Below are positions 1-8,277 of a stretch of 64,000 nucleotides of DNA, in pieces. The notes under the pieces were generated by a model. That model was given only the letters and a program-made list of their open reading frames with translations, was not told the DNA's origin and searched no databases. Positions within the stretch are counted from its first letter, which is position 1; each line of letters starts with the position of its first letter. Position numbers and translations under genes: made by a program. The DNA lies in the NCBI GenBank assembly GCA_002423185.1, contig DIUX01000001.1:124465-188464 (forward strand), given 5' to 3'. Origin of the DNA: Micavibrio sp. UBA6147 (GTDB taxonomy: Bacteria; Pseudomonadota; Alphaproteobacteria; Micavibrionales; UBA1664).

Positions 1-1324
1 CCGCTGGCGTGCGGCGAATGGTGAGCAAGTATTTAACCTCGGCGGGGAGCGAGAAAATCTGCTTATACCCCTCAATAAAATCAACGAAGCCTTTGACTGC
101 ACCGCTGACTTGCTTGTCGTCCTTATAGTCTTTTTGCAGGTCGCTCAAAATTTTCTCGATTTTGGCATTGGCGTTATACCCTGTGGCGCCTTTATATCCG
201 TTGGCGCTGAGCAACGAAAATTCCGCAATCGCCTCTGTGTGCAACACGGGGATTTGGAATGTTTGCGGCTTTTTATCAACGAGAACCTCAACCGGATTAA
301 AACGCGGCGGCAAGGTTGTTTGCAGCAAATCCCCCGTAAGCGCGGATGATTTTTCCGATGCTTCAAACAGTTTCAGTCCGACATAGGCGGTCAAAAGCGC
401 CAGAATGTCGATTTTTTGGGGCTTGCGGATGATGTCCAAAATGTCATTGGCGGTGACGTTTGTTTCTTCCTTGGTGTTGGTGTTGAGCAACGTGACCGTG
501 CCGTCTTTGTTGATGGCGGTCGGACGATACACAATGGTTTCTTCGGGGGCTTTGGGCGCGGCCTGTGCCTGCGTTTGCGCCTGTTGCCCGGCCTTTTGTT
601 GTTGCGCATTGGCAACCAGCTTGGCGTAATTATCAATCATCTCGCCGCCTTTTTTCAGGCGGGCAATCTGGTCTTTGGTGTCGTCTGTTTGTTCCTCGGC
701 TTCGATTTCGGCGATGAAATCATTGATCTCATCCTTGCCGAGCCAGTTAAAACAGGTTTGCTTGAACAGGAATTGAATCGGCGTGGTAATCAGGCCGAAT
801 TGCTGCATCTGGGCGCTCAGGGCAAGGAAAAATTGCTTGGCTTCGGCGAGTTCCGGCATCGTTTTGATGTCTTCTTCTACCGCGTCAATCGCGGCCTTCA
901 TCGCGTTGGTGATTTCCGGCTTTTCGGCAAGGAAGGTAAAGCCCGCCCGCCCGTTTTCAATATGAACGGGGTTGCCGACATCGTCCTTGATGATGAGGCT
1001 CTCATCCGCCGTGGTCGCGAGTTTTTGCGCCACATAAATGGCAAATAGGCGGCCTTTGAGTTCCTTCAGTGTTTGCGGGTCTTTGATGAGGTCAAGAACT
1101 TCGGCGGCGTCTTTTTCGCTGCTTTCCTGTGTGGTCTGGTTCACGAACCATGCCTTGCCGTCTGGATAGACGCCGATGGGAACCTCAAGATTATCGGGAA
1201 TTTGCGGCGTTTGCGGTGTCTGGGGGGGCTGTTGCCCTGCGGATGGCTGGGTGCCTTCTTGGCCTGTGGTTGAGGGGGTGTCCGCAGCGGAGTCTGCTGC
1301 CGGTGTGTTATCCTGTTGTGACAT
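1..1324 (-). CDS. Hypothetical protein, N-terminal 441 residues (runs off the window)
   Basis: This frame is open without a stop from the ATG at 1324 down to base 1, so the gene is truncated by the window edge. It starts MSQQDNTPAADSAADTP and an AAAGGG ribosome site lies about 8 bases upstream. The first 45 residues are a low-complexity Pro/Gln/Thr-rich linker. They are followed by a mostly soluble alpha/beta-looking part with two copies of a short module (I..DGK/GT....N..T.E......DILDIIR/DLIKDP, near residues 52-85 and 262-300) separated by a Gln/Ala-rich stretch near 240. There is no signal peptide or membrane helix in the visible part. I recognise no family. The duplicated module (IGVYPDGKAWFVN / YRPTAINKDGTVTLLN) suggests a repeated domain. 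Opposite-strand frames here are shadows. Confidence 0.8.
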   Translation of the reverse strand, partial: MSQQDNTPAADSAADTPSTTGQEGTQPSAGQQPPQTPQTPQIPDNLEVPIGVYPDGKAWFVNQTTQESSEKDAAEVLDLIKDPQTLKELKGRLFAIYVAQKLATTADESLIIKDDVGNPVHIENGRAGFTFLAEKPEITNAMKAAIDAVEEDIKTMPELAEAKQFFLALSAQMQQFGLITTPIQFLFKQTCFNWLGKDEINDFIAEIEAEEQTDDTKDQIARLKKGGEMIDNYAKLVANAQQQKAGQQAQTQAQAAPKAPEETIVYRPTAINKDGTVTLLNTNTKEETNVTANDILDIIRKPQKIDILALLTAYVGLKLFEASEKSSALTGDLLQTTLPPRFNPVEVLVDKKPQTFQIPVLHTEAIAEFSLLSANGYKGATGYNANAKIEKILSDLQKDYKDDKQVSGAVKGFVDFIEGYKQIFSLPAEVKYLLTIRRTPA

Positions 1325-1367
1325 GGCCTATCCCTTTAATTGCGATCGGATTATGAAAATTGTGGTT

Positions 1368-1395
1368 ATCCTAACATATTTTACATAAAAGTCAA
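1368..1395 (-). promoter_or_regulatory. Candidate sigma-70 promoter of the gene at 1-1324
   Basis: On the minus strand TTGACT (1395-1390) is followed after 16 bases by TAGGAT (1373-1368), placing a start site about 35 bases before the ATG at 1324. Confidence 0.45.
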
Positions 1396-1436
1396 ACTTT
1401 TTGCCCCTCTGTATAAAGGGTTTCTGTGCGAATAAG

Positions 1437-1465
1437 ATGACAGCCAAGCGAATCTGCGCTATAAT
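1437..1465 (+). promoter_or_regulatory. Strong sigma-70-type promoter for the HNH gene
   Basis: ATGACA (1437-1442), 17-base spacer, perfect TATAAT (1460-1465). Transcription should begin near 1472, giving a leader of about 90 bases before the HNH start codon at 1563. Confidence 0.7.
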
Positions 1466-1478
1466 AGGGGTGTGCAGG

Positions 1479-1557
1479 GTTCCACGGGAACGACACATTA
1501 CTGTCCGTTCGGACATAATCGACAGAGCGCTCCGTGAACTTCGCAGAAGAGGAGTGC
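1479..1557 (+). promoter_or_regulatory. Structured 5' leader with ribosome-site-sequestering hairpin
   Basis: Three hairpins follow the promoter. The first is GTTCC (1479-1483) with GGAAC (1487-1491). The second is TGTCC (1502-1506) with GGACA (1511-1515). The third is a two-tier stem in which GCGCTCC (1527-1533) pairs with GGAGTGC (1551-1557) and CTTC (1539-1542) pairs with GAAG (1546-1549). The outer stem of the third hairpin contains the GGAG Shine-Dalgarno of the ATG at 1563, so translation should depend on its opening. CTGTC (1501-1505) can alternatively pair with GACAG (1521-1525). I do not recognise a known riboswitch or thermometer class. The pairing is read directly; regulation is inferred. 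Confidence 0.5.
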
Positions 1558-1562
1558 TGTTT

Positions 1563-2138
1563 ATGCATACACATAGCTTTGGCTCGCTTGAAAACTATCC
1601 GGCTCTTTTACTGAATGCCGATTACCAGCCCTTGAGTTACTTCCCCCTATCCCTTCTTCCGTGGAACGAGGCCATAAAGGCCATATTCCGAGACTCCGTC
1701 ACGGTGGTCAGTGAATATGAGCGGGTCGTGAGTTCGCCCAGTCTTGCCATGAAGCTCCCCAGTGTCATCGCCTTGAAAGAATATGTAACGCCGGCCCGCA
1801 AGCCGGCGTTTACGCGTTTTAATGTCTATTTGCGCGATGAATGGCGATGCCAGTATTGCGGGCAAGATCACCGCACCAATGAATTGACCTTTGACCACGT
1901 TATTCCGCGCTCTAAAGGCGGGCGGACAAGTTGGGATAATATTGTCGCCGCGTGCCGCCCCTGCAATACGAAGAAAGGGAGCGACATGCCGTCAAAATGC
2001 GGCATGTTCCCGATCCGCAAGGCCGCGGAACCGACAATTTACGACCTGCAAAAAAACGGCCGAAAATTCCCACCGAACTTCCTGCACGAAAGCTGGAGCG
2101 ACTTCCTGTATTGGGATAGTGAGCTGGATCAGGATTAA
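1563..2138 (+). CDS. HNH endonuclease, 191 aa
   Basis: The product belongs to the compact HNH nuclease family common in Alphaproteobacteria. The N-terminal part (YPALLLNADYQPLSYFPLS) is characteristic of this group. The HNH domain spans about residues 95-145 and contains the CQYCG and CRPC cysteine pairs that hold structural zinc, plus the FDHVIPRSKGG catalytic stretch with an Asp-His. The start at 1563 is preferred over the longer in-frame reading from 1401, because 1401 lies upstream of the promoter and the stem-loops, and because GGAG sits 8 bases before 1563. The family is chromosomal and stand-alone in most relatives, and its cellular role is not established. No methylase or mobile element is adjacent. 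Confidence 0.9.
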   Translation: MHTHSFGSLENYPALLLNADYQPLSYFPLSLLPWNEAIKAIFRDSVTVVSEYERVVSSPSLAMKLPSVIALKEYVTPARKPAFTRFNVYLRDEWRCQYCGQDHRTNELTFDHVIPRSKGGRTSWDNIVAACRPCNTKKGSDMPSKCGMFPIRKAAEPTIYDLQKNGRKFPPNFLHESWSDFLYWDSELDQD

Positions 2139-2305
2139 AGACTCGGCGGCGGGCTTCAAGGCCTTATCTTTATCTTTCGCGCGCGGCAAGCGCGGATTTC
2201 CTGCGCGTATCGATTTTGTTTGCATTATGACCATGTTTTTGGTTGTTTAGGCACTATTCATAATAATAATAATAGTCATCTCAGCAAAATCAGGGAACAC
2301 ATCCT

Positions 2306-2764
2306 ATGCAGCGCCCCCCAAAGCAATCCATTCGCGCATATCTCAAAAAACATTGGTATGAAACATCCATGTTCACCGTGACCATGGCGCTCGGCTTGAC
2401 GGCGGCCTATATGCTAACGCCCTTTATGTTGGCGCCGTTGTTTATTGTGGTGCGCAGCTTTACCGACACAATGGAATACCGTATGCGCAAGGAACGCGAA
2501 GACGCGCGGGATCAGTTGATCGCCCAGCGCCGCGCCGAATTTCGCGCTAAATTTGGCTTGCCTGAGCCGGCGGGACAAAAAACGGCGCCTAAGCCTGCAT
2601 TAGATTCAGCGGGGGGCGGGGTGGATAACGCCGATCGTCCTGTGTTGAAGAACATATTTCCCGCGCAAGCCTCCGCGCAATCAGAGGGAAAGCCCGACTC
2701 TCTTGCCGGCACTGAAACCCAGACGCAAGCTGTTTCGCTGCGTCCTGCTGTAAAATTGCGTTAG
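2306..2764 (+). CDS. Hypothetical inner-membrane protein, 152 aa
   Basis: The protein starts MQRPPKQSIRAYLKK, preceded by AGGGA about 11 bases upstream. Residues 20-52 form one long or two short hydrophobic segments (MFTVTMALGLTAAYML, then FMLAPLFIVV). These are followed by a highly charged helix (MEYRMRKEREDARDQ, residues 60-90) and a Pro/Ala-rich low-complexity tail. The topology suggests a membrane-anchored cytoplasmic coiled coil. No family is recognised. It stands alone between the HNH gene and a convergent small gene whose end is 20 bases away. Confidence 0.75.
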   Translation: MQRPPKQSIRAYLKKHWYETSMFTVTMALGLTAAYMLTPFMLAPLFIVVRSFTDTMEYRMRKEREDARDQLIAQRRAEFRAKFGLPEPAGQKTAPKPALDSAGGGVDNADRPVLKNIFPAQASAQSEGKPDSLAGTETQTQAVSLRPAVKLR

Positions 2765-2783
2765 GAATAGGGCGGATTTTGCG

Positions 2784-3161
2784 CTATTTGGCTTGTCCGG
2801 TATGCGGATCAATATTTTCGGCGGATTTGGCACTGCCTCCGATGACGCCGAACAACATTTGCATGTCTGAATTGCCCTCAAGTTGTTTTTGATAGGCGCT
2901 GATGTCGCCAGTTTTCATCATTTTATCGGCTTCTTGCTGCGCCAGCCCATAAAGCTGGTTCACGTCAACGTCGCCGTTCATCTCGATTTTTTGGCCGTTG
3001 ACTTCGACTGGCGCGCTGACGGATCGCACCAGTGCTTTGGCGGTTTCGGCCTTGCTGCCGCTTGTGGCTTCTTTGAGGTTTTCGACCTGTGAATTGACGA
3101 CGCCTTTGACCCCGTATGACATAAGCCCTAAGACAACGATGACTTGAAGGAATTTATCCAT
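2784..3161 (-). CDS. Hypothetical N-terminally anchored protein, 125 aa
   Basis: The product starts MDKFLQVIVVLGLMSYGVKG, an uncleaved signal anchor or signal peptide, followed by a soluble, probably periplasmic, region of about 100 residues rich in Ala, Glu and Lys. It contains a 'VEVNGQKIEMNGDVDVNQLYGLAQQEADKM' type stretch (positions 50-80) without catalytic motifs. The upstream GAAAGAAAAAATGAAT context gives a weak ribosome site. It reads divergently from gyrA. No family is recognised. Confidence 0.7.
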   Translation of the reverse strand: MDKFLQVIVVLGLMSYGVKGVVNSQVENLKEATSGSKAETAKALVRSVSAPVEVNGQKIEMNGDVDVNQLYGLAQQEADKMMKTGDISAYQKQLEGNSDMQMLFGVIGGSAKSAENIDPHTGQAK

Positions 3162-3326
3162 TCATTTTTTCTTTCGATTCATTATTCCTGATCGTGCTGT
3201 GTAGCAAGACGGCCTTGTTTTTCGACCGTTGAGATAAGAGTACCAGCTAATTATTGAAGCGAAGTTAACCGTGTGTAACAAAACTTCGGAAAATGGGTAA
3301 AATAGGGGAAAAAATAATCTTCTTGC

Positions 3327-3355
3327 TTGGCCTTGGGGCTTGAGTGTCCTATACT
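3327..3355 (+). promoter_or_regulatory. Candidate gyrA promoter
   Basis: TTGGCC (3327-3332), 17-base spacer, TATACT (3350-3355). The predicted start near 3362 gives a leader of about 67 bases before the gyrA GTG. Confidence 0.55.
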
Positions 3356-3428
3356 GCGTTGGCTTTGAAAAACCAGAGCATACAGGCGCATGGCGCCATA
3401 AAAAAACAATACGAAAAAGAGGTCCCGC

Positions 3429-6179
3429 GTGAGCGTCGAATCGATTATACCGCCACAGCAACCACCCCATGATAATGACGGGATGGAACCCCCCATGAAT
3501 TCAGGGGTGCCGACCATTTCACTCGTAGAGGAAATGAAGCGCTCTTACCTTGATTACGCCATGAGCGTGATCGTGTCGCGGGCTTTGCCTGACGCGCGTG
3601 ACGGGTTGAAGCCCGTTCACCGCCGCATTTTATACGCGATGAAAGAAGGCGGATACGACAGCACCAAACCCTATAAAAAATCCGCCCGTATCGTCGGGGA
3701 TGTCATGGGTAAATACCACCCCCATGGCGACAGCGCGATTTACGATTCCATGGTGCGTATGGCACAGGACTTTTCCTTGCGGCTCCCGCTTGTGGATGGG
3801 CAGGGTAACTTTGGCTCGATGGACGGCGACCCGCCGGCGGCGATGCGGTACACCGAGGCACGCCTTGCCAAGAGCGGCGAAGGAATGCTCGAAGACATCG
3901 ACAAAGAAACCGTCGATTTTGTGCCGAACTATGATGAATCCGTGTCTGAGCCAACCGTGCTTCCGGCGCGTATTCCAAACCTTTTGGTCAATGGCGCGGG
4001 CGGGATTGCCGTGGGTATGGCGACCAATATTCCGCCGCATAACCTTGTCGAAGTCATTGATGCGTGTCATGCCTATATTAACAACCCCGAAATCTCGATT
4101 GAGGAATTGAACGAGATTATTCCGGGGCCGGACTTCCCGACAGGCGGACAAATTATGGGGCGGCTCGGGATTCACTCGGCCTATCGCACGGGGCATGGCT
4201 CCGTTGTGATGCGCGCCAAAACCTCGATTGAGGAAATCCGCAAAGACCGCGAAGCCATCATTGTTCACGAAGTCCCGTACCAAGTGAACAAAGCCAAATT
4301 ACTCGAAAAAATCGCCCATCTTGTGCGCGATAAGGTGATTGAGGGAATCTCTGACCTCCGCGACGAATCCGACCGCGACGGTGTGCGCATGGTGATTGAA
4401 CTTAAGCGCGAATCGCATGGCGAGATCGTGTTGAACCAGCTCTATAAACATACCCAGCTCCAGACATCCTTTGGCTGTAACATGCTGGCGCTTGACCATG
4501 GCCGCCCGCGCACCTTTACCCTGCGCGACTTTATCAAGGCGTTTATTGAATTCCGTGAGGAAGTCATCACCCGCCGCACGATTTACGAACTCGGCAAAGC
4601 CCGCGACCGCGCCCATGTGTTGGCCGGTCTGGCGGTTGCCGTGGCGAATATTGACGCCGTGATTGAATTGATCCGCAAGGCACCCGACCCCACCGTTGCG
4701 CGCGCGCAATTGATGGAACGCGAATGGGTTGTCGGCGATGTCAAACCGCTCATCGACCTGATTGACGACCCCGAACATGCCGTGAGCGAAAACGGCACAT
4801 ACCGCCTGTCTGAAGTGCAAGCTCGCGCCATTCTTGACCTGCGCTTGCATCGCTTGACAGGACTCGAACGCGACAAGATCAGCGGCGACTTGAACGAGAT
4901 TACCTCAAAAATCGCCGAATATCTGATGATCTTGTCTGACCGCGAAATGATGCTCGATGTCATGCGCAACGAATTGAACGATATCAAGCTGCGTTTTGGC
5001 ACGCCGCGCCGCACTGTCTTGCTCGATGCCGAGTTTGAAACGGATATCGAGGATTTGATCCAACGTGAAGACATGGTCGTGACCGTGTCGAATGCTGGCT
5101 ATGCAAAGCGTGTTCCGCTCGACACATACCGCGCGCAACGCCGCGGCGGCAAAGGTCGTTCGGGCATGACGACAAAGGACGAAGATTTCGTGTCCGACTT
5201 GTTTGTCGCCTCGACCCATACGCCGATCCTGTTTTTCACGTCACGCGGAATCGTGCATAAGATGAAGGTCTGGCAACTCCCGCTCGGCAGCCCGCAATCC
5301 AAGGGCAAGGCATTGATTAACATGATGCCGCTCGAAGGCGGCGAAAACATCTCTGTTTACCTGCGCCTGCCGGAAAACGAAGAAGCATGGGAAACACTCG
5401 ATATTGTGTTCGCAACGTCGCATGGCTCCGTGCGCCGCAATAAATTATCCGACTTCCGCAACATCCGCTCCAACGGCTTGATCGCCATGAAGCTGGACGA
5501 GGGCGAAAGCCTTGTGGCCGTTAAGATTTGTTCGCCGGATGAGGATATCCTTCTCGTGACCAAGGCGGGCAAGGCCGTGCGGTTTGAGGTTGAACAACTG
5601 CGCGTCTTCTCTGGACGGACATCGACCGGTGTGCGGGGCGTGAAGCTCGGCAAGGGTGACGAAGTCATCGGTATGTCGATCATCAAAAAAGACGCCGCGT
5701 TCAAAGAGGGCGAGGCAAAGCAACTCTTGCTCTGCGTGTCTGAAAAAGGCTATGGCAAACGGACTCCGGCGGAGGAATACCGCACCACAGGGCGCGGCGG
5801 GCAAGGGGTCATCAACATGGCCGTGACCGACAAAACCGGCCCCGTGATCGCGACCTTCCCCGTGACCGACAGCCACCAAGTCATGCTCGTGACCGATGGC
5901 GGACAAATGATCCGCACACCGATCAATGATGTCCGAGTGACGGGACGCTCAACCCAAGGGGTGAAGCTGTTCAACGTTGCGAAGGACGAAAAAGTCGTGT
6001 CGGTGGCATGGTTGATCGAGGATTATGACGAGGATGAAGACAATGTGGCTGTTGATGGCGCGGCTGATGGTGCTGCCATTGATGGTGATGGCGAGGTTCC
6101 GGCCATTGCCGCAACGCCTTCGCAGGCTGATACTGAACCAGACGACAGCGCGGCAGATGGCGAAGAAGACAACGTGTAA
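3429..6179 (+). CDS. gyrA: DNA gyrase subunit A
   Basis: GyrA is the breakage-reunion subunit of gyrase, the type IIA topoisomerase that negatively supercoils DNA in the cytoplasm. The 916-residue protein has the winged-helix/tower core and the catalytic tyrosine Y141 in MRYTEARL. It also carries the quinolone-resistance region with a wild-type Ser (S102, E. coli S83) and Asp (D106, E. coli D87), which predicts no target mutation. The beta-pinwheel C-terminal domain carries the GyrA box QRRGGKG, which distinguishes it from ParC. The tail is acidic (DEDEDN, EEDN), as in many alphaproteobacterial GyrAs. The start is GTG with AGAGG six bases upstream. The stop overlaps the next start (TAATG), implying translational coupling. 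Confidence 0.97.
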   Translation: MSVESIIPPQQPPHDNDGMEPPMNSGVPTISLVEEMKRSYLDYAMSVIVSRALPDARDGLKPVHRRILYAMKEGGYDSTKPYKKSARIVGDVMGKYHPHGDSAIYDSMVRMAQDFSLRLPLVDGQGNFGSMDGDPPAAMRYTEARLAKSGEGMLEDIDKETVDFVPNYDESVSEPTVLPARIPNLLVNGAGGIAVGMATNIPPHNLVEVIDACHAYINNPEISIEELNEIIPGPDFPTGGQIMGRLGIHSAYRTGHGSVVMRAKTSIEEIRKDREAIIVHEVPYQVNKAKLLEKIAHLVRDKVIEGISDLRDESDRDGVRMVIELKRESHGEIVLNQLYKHTQLQTSFGCNMLALDHGRPRTFTLRDFIKAFIEFREEVITRRTIYELGKARDRAHVLAGLAVAVANIDAVIELIRKAPDPTVARAQLMEREWVVGDVKPLIDLIDDPEHAVSENGTYRLSEVQARAILDLRLHRLTGLERDKISGDLNEITSKIAEYLMILSDREMMLDVMRNELNDIKLRFGTPRRTVLLDAEFETDIEDLIQREDMVVTVSNAGYAKRVPLDTYRAQRRGGKGRSGMTTKDEDFVSDLFVASTHTPILFFTSRGIVHKMKVWQLPLGSPQSKGKALINMMPLEGGENISVYLRLPENEEAWETLDIVFATSHGSVRRNKLSDFRNIRSNGLIAMKLDEGESLVAVKICSPDEDILLVTKAGKAVRFEVEQLRVFSGRTSTGVRGVKLGKGDEVIGMSIIKKDAAFKEGEAKQLLLCVSEKGYGKRTPAEEYRTTGRGGQGVINMAVTDKTGPVIATFPVTDSHQVMLVTDGGQMIRTPINDVRVTGRSTQGVKLFNVAKDEKVVSVAWLIEDYDEDEDNVAVDGAADGAAIDGDGEVPAIAATPSQADTEPDDSAADGEEDNV

Positions 6180-6796
6180 TGTCCTCCACGCCGCACCCGA
6201 CCATAAAATTCGTTCTTGACGGAGCGGAGCTTGACGCGCTGGCTGAGGCCGCCCAGCGCGGCCTGACCGCCCATAATAACCAAGCGGGTTTCAAAGGCAA
6301 AATCGACCGCGGACGCTTTGGCTATTCCATCGTGCCGGAGGGCGGCGGTGCGGCGCAAGCGGGCGTATGCTGCGCACTCAAGGGCGATTGGATTCACATT
6401 GACTATTTATGGGTTGACTACCCGCACCGCGAACGCGGCCTTGGCCGCATTTTGCTGCAAAAAGTCGAAGACGAGGCCATCAAGCGCGGCTGTGTCGGCC
6501 TCCACCTCACGACGATCAGTTTCCAAGCCCCTGATTTTTACGAAAAATGTGGGTTTTCGATTTTGGCGGAATTACAGGATTTCCCGCAAAAAGGCTATTC
6601 ACGCCTTTATATGGTGAAACGCCTGCCGATCCGCGATAAAGCCGAAAAAGACGCCGCCGCCGAACATCATGACAAATTAATGGATGAGCGCGCCGCCCGC
6701 ATCAATTCTAAAGAATCCCAGAATGAGCCCCAGAACGAACCACGGAACGAACCAAGCTCTTCGCCATGTTCTATGCCGCCGATCACCGGCGAATAA
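6179..6796 (+). CDS. GNAT-family N-acetyltransferase, 205 aa
   Basis: The start codon overlaps the gyrA stop by one base, so the gene is co-transcribed and probably coupled. The acetyl-CoA-binding motif A is seen as LWVDYPHRERGLGRILL (residues 77-93, R..G.G at 84-90), followed by the beta-bulge region LHLTTISFQAPDFYEKCGF (113-131), where the Tyr is the usual general acid. The C-terminal 55 residues are charged and then Asn/Glu/Pro repetitive (SQNEPQNEPRNEPSS), an apparently disordered tail not typical for the family. Substrate is unknown. The family acetylates small amines or protein N-termini. Confidence 0.88.
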   Translation: MSSTPHPTIKFVLDGAELDALAEAAQRGLTAHNNQAGFKGKIDRGRFGYSIVPEGGGAAQAGVCCALKGDWIHIDYLWVDYPHRERGLGRILLQKVEDEAIKRGCVGLHLTTISFQAPDFYEKCGFSILAELQDFPQKGYSRLYMVKRLPIRDKAEKDAAAEHHDKLMDERAARINSKESQNEPQNEPRNEPSSSPCSMPPITGE

Positions 6797-6798
6797 CG

Positions 6799-6850
6799 AA
6801 AATCCCCCTGTTTGACGTGGCGTGAATATGAAGGGGAATTTTATCTTTTC
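6799..6850 (+). terminator. Weak hairpin between the GNAT gene and coaD
   Basis: AAAATCCCC (from 6799) faces GGGGAATTTT (to about 6843) across a loop of about 24 bases, followed by a T-rich stretch. The large loop and one mismatch make termination uncertain. Confidence 0.35.
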
Positions 6851-6882
6851 TTTTGCGGACAAATCCTTTAAAAGCCAATCGC

Positions 6883-7383
6883 ATGACTCAGAATAAACGC
6901 ATCGGGATATACCCCGGAACCTTTGACCCGATCACCAAGGGGCATCTGCACATCATCCAACGCGCCAGCCGCTTGGTCGACCATTTGATTGTCGCCGTGG
7001 CGGAAAACCCCGGAAAAGGGCCGCTTTTCTCGCTTCAGGAACGGCTGGACATGGTCGAGGCCGATATCACGAACTTGCCGGACAAAGGATGTCCCATTAC
7101 GGTTTCGAGTTTTGATACTTTGTTGGTCGATCATGCGCGCTCCAAAGGGGCGACATGCGTTTTTCGCGGCCTGCGCGCCGTGTCGGATTTCGAATATGAA
7201 TTCCAGATGACAGGCATGAATGCGCGTTTGGCACCGGACATTGACACGGTTTTTTTAATGGCCTCGGACAAGTGGCAATTCGTGTCATCCGCGTTTATCA
7301 AGGAAATCGCGCGTTTGAACGGAAATATCGAACAATTCGTGACCCCGCAAGTGCATCAAAAAATACTTGATGCATTCGGGTAA
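6883..7383 (+). CDS. coaD: Phosphopantetheine adenylyltransferase
   Basis: CoaD transfers AMP from ATP to 4'-phosphopantetheine, the penultimate step of coenzyme A synthesis. The 166-residue length is typical. The nucleotidyltransferase signature YPGTFDPITKGH (residues 10-21, TKGH for the T/HxGH motif) and the second ATP-binding motif SSAFIKEIARLNG (135-147) are present. The start at MTQNKR is preferred over an upstream in-frame codon at 6853, because the hydrophobic first strand RIGIYPGTF must sit near the N-terminus. The C-terminal end overlaps the promoter of the downstream tRNA gene. Confidence 0.96.
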   Translation: MTQNKRIGIYPGTFDPITKGHLHIIQRASRLVDHLIVAVAENPGKGPLFSLQERLDMVEADITNLPDKGCPITVSSFDTLLVDHARSKGATCVFRGLRAVSDFEYEFQMTGMNARLAPDIDTVFLMASDKWQFVSSAFIKEIARLNGNIEQFVTPQVHQKILDAFG

Positions 7384-7396
7384 ATGCGTATATAGT
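7367..7396 (+). promoter_or_regulatory. Candidate promoter of tRNA-Lys
   Basis: TTGATG (7367-7372), 18-base spacer, TATAGT (7391-7396). The -35 element lies inside the last codons of coaD. The predicted start near 7403 is about 53 bases before the mature tRNA. Confidence 0.5.
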
Positions 7397-7455
7397 GCGG
7401 GACTTCTGATTGCAGCTGTGGCTAAGGCCTTGCAATCAAGCACAAATTTAAAGAT

Positions 7456-7531
7456 GATCGCGTAGCTCAGCTGGTAGAGCAACTGACTTTTAATCAGTAG
7501 GTCCAGGGTTCGAATCCCTGCGCGATCACCA
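7456..7531 (+). tRNA. tRNA-Lys (anticodon TTT)
   Basis: A complete cloverleaf can be folded. The acceptor stem is GATCGCG (7456-7462) with CGCGATC. The D arm is GCTC...GAGC. The anticodon arm is ACTGA/TCAGT with loop CTTTTAA, giving anticodon TTT. The T arm CAGGG/CCCTG holds the GGTTCGAATCC consensus. The discriminator is A and the CCA end is encoded (7529-7531). Confidence 0.97.
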
Positions 7532-7564
7532 TCTTCCCGCTCAATTCACGACCATAAAAACGCA

Positions 7565-7590
7565 GGCGCGAGAATTTTTCGCGCCTTTTT
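7565..7590 (+). terminator. Rho-independent terminator after tRNA-Lys
   Basis: GGCGCGA (7565-7571) pairs perfectly with TCGCGCC (7579-7585) over a 7-base loop and is followed by TTTTT. Confidence 0.85.
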
Positions 7591-7603
7591 GTTGTTATCA
7601 GCC

Positions 7604-7654
7604 ATAAAACAGCCCCGCAACGCTTTTGATGTGGGGCAGGGCTGTTATTTTTTG
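7604..7654. terminator. Bidirectional terminator between tRNA-Lys and mscL
   Basis: GCCCCGCA (7612-7619) pairs with TGTGGGGC (7630-7637, one G-T). On the minus strand it is followed by TGTTTTAT, suitable for ending mscL transcription. An alternative outer stem AACAGCCC/GGGCTGTT is followed by TATTTTTT on the plus strand. Confidence 0.65.
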
Positions 7655-7699
7655 AATGGCGGATTGTCCGTTGTCTTTAAATAGCGGATTCCGCCGTGC

Positions 7700-8131
7700 T
7701 TATTTTTTCAGCAAATCGCGAATTTCGGTGAGCAGCAAAACTTCCTCTTTCGGGGCTGGTGGTGGCGGGGCGGCTGCGGCGGCTGCGGCTTCTTCGGCGG
7801 CTTTTTCTTTTTCGCCGATGGCTTTGAGAGTGTTGATCGCCTTGAGCGCCATGAAAATCGCAAACGCAATGATCGTGAAATCAAACACGGTTTGAATAAA
7901 CGCGCCGTATCCAAGCACAACGGCGGGGGCTTCTCCGACCGCTTCTTTCAAGGTGACGGACAGGTCTTTGAAATCAACCCCGCCGATGATTAAACCAAGC
8001 GGCGGCATCACAATGTTTTCAACAAAGGATGACACGATTTTGCCAAACGCCGCGCCGATGACGATACCGACGGCCATGTCGATCACATTCCCGCGCATGG
8101 CGAAGGCTTTGAATTCTTTAACAATGCTCAT
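7700..8131 (-). CDS. mscL: Large-conductance mechanosensitive channel
   Basis: MscL is a homopentameric inner-membrane channel that opens under membrane tension to release solutes on hypo-osmotic shock. The 143-residue protein has the conserved N-terminus MSIVKEFKAFAMRGNVIDMAVG, TM1 (GIVIGAAFGKIVSSFVENIV), the PPLGLIIGGVDF loop, TM2 (FTIIAFAIFMALKAIN) and the C-terminal helix KEEVLLLTEIRDLLKK. An Ala/Pro-rich linker separates the last helix. The start at 8131 is preferred over the longer frame from 8293 because homologues begin exactly here and GGAG lies 9 bases upstream. Confidence 0.96.
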   Translation of the reverse strand: MSIVKEFKAFAMRGNVIDMAVGIVIGAAFGKIVSSFVENIVMPPLGLIIGGVDFKDLSVTLKEAVGEAPAVVLGYGAFIQTVFDFTIIAFAIFMALKAINTLKAIGEKEKAAEEAAAAAAAPPPPAPKEEVLLLTEIRDLLKK

Positions 8132-8277
8132 ACTTATATACTCCGCGTCTATTGAACGTATTGTTTTACTTCGACTATTAAACCACAGATCGTAATAAGT
8201 TGCGCCGAGGCTGGCAAGGGTTGGGGGGCGGCTTATATACAGGATTATATGGCGTTGCGCGGCGCATACCGAAAATT

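Noticed and set aside
416..1048. Long plus-strand frame (210 aa) opposite the partial gene at 1-1324
   Set aside because: The minus strand is open over the whole 1.3 kb with a ribosome site and sensible protein character. The plus frame has none of these and is an antisense shadow.
1401..1562. HNH protein starting at 1401
   Set aside because: That codon lies upstream of the mapped-by-eye promoter and hairpins, and the extra residues do not look like the family N-terminus.
3162..3470. Minus-strand frames of 88-102 aa overlapping the gyrA start and promoter
   Set aside because: They cover the gyrA promoter and leader, lack a ribosome site and have atypical composition.
3630..4283. Antisense frame of 217 aa inside gyrA
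   Set aside because: It mirrors conserved gyrA codons, is His/Arg-rich and has no ribosome site.
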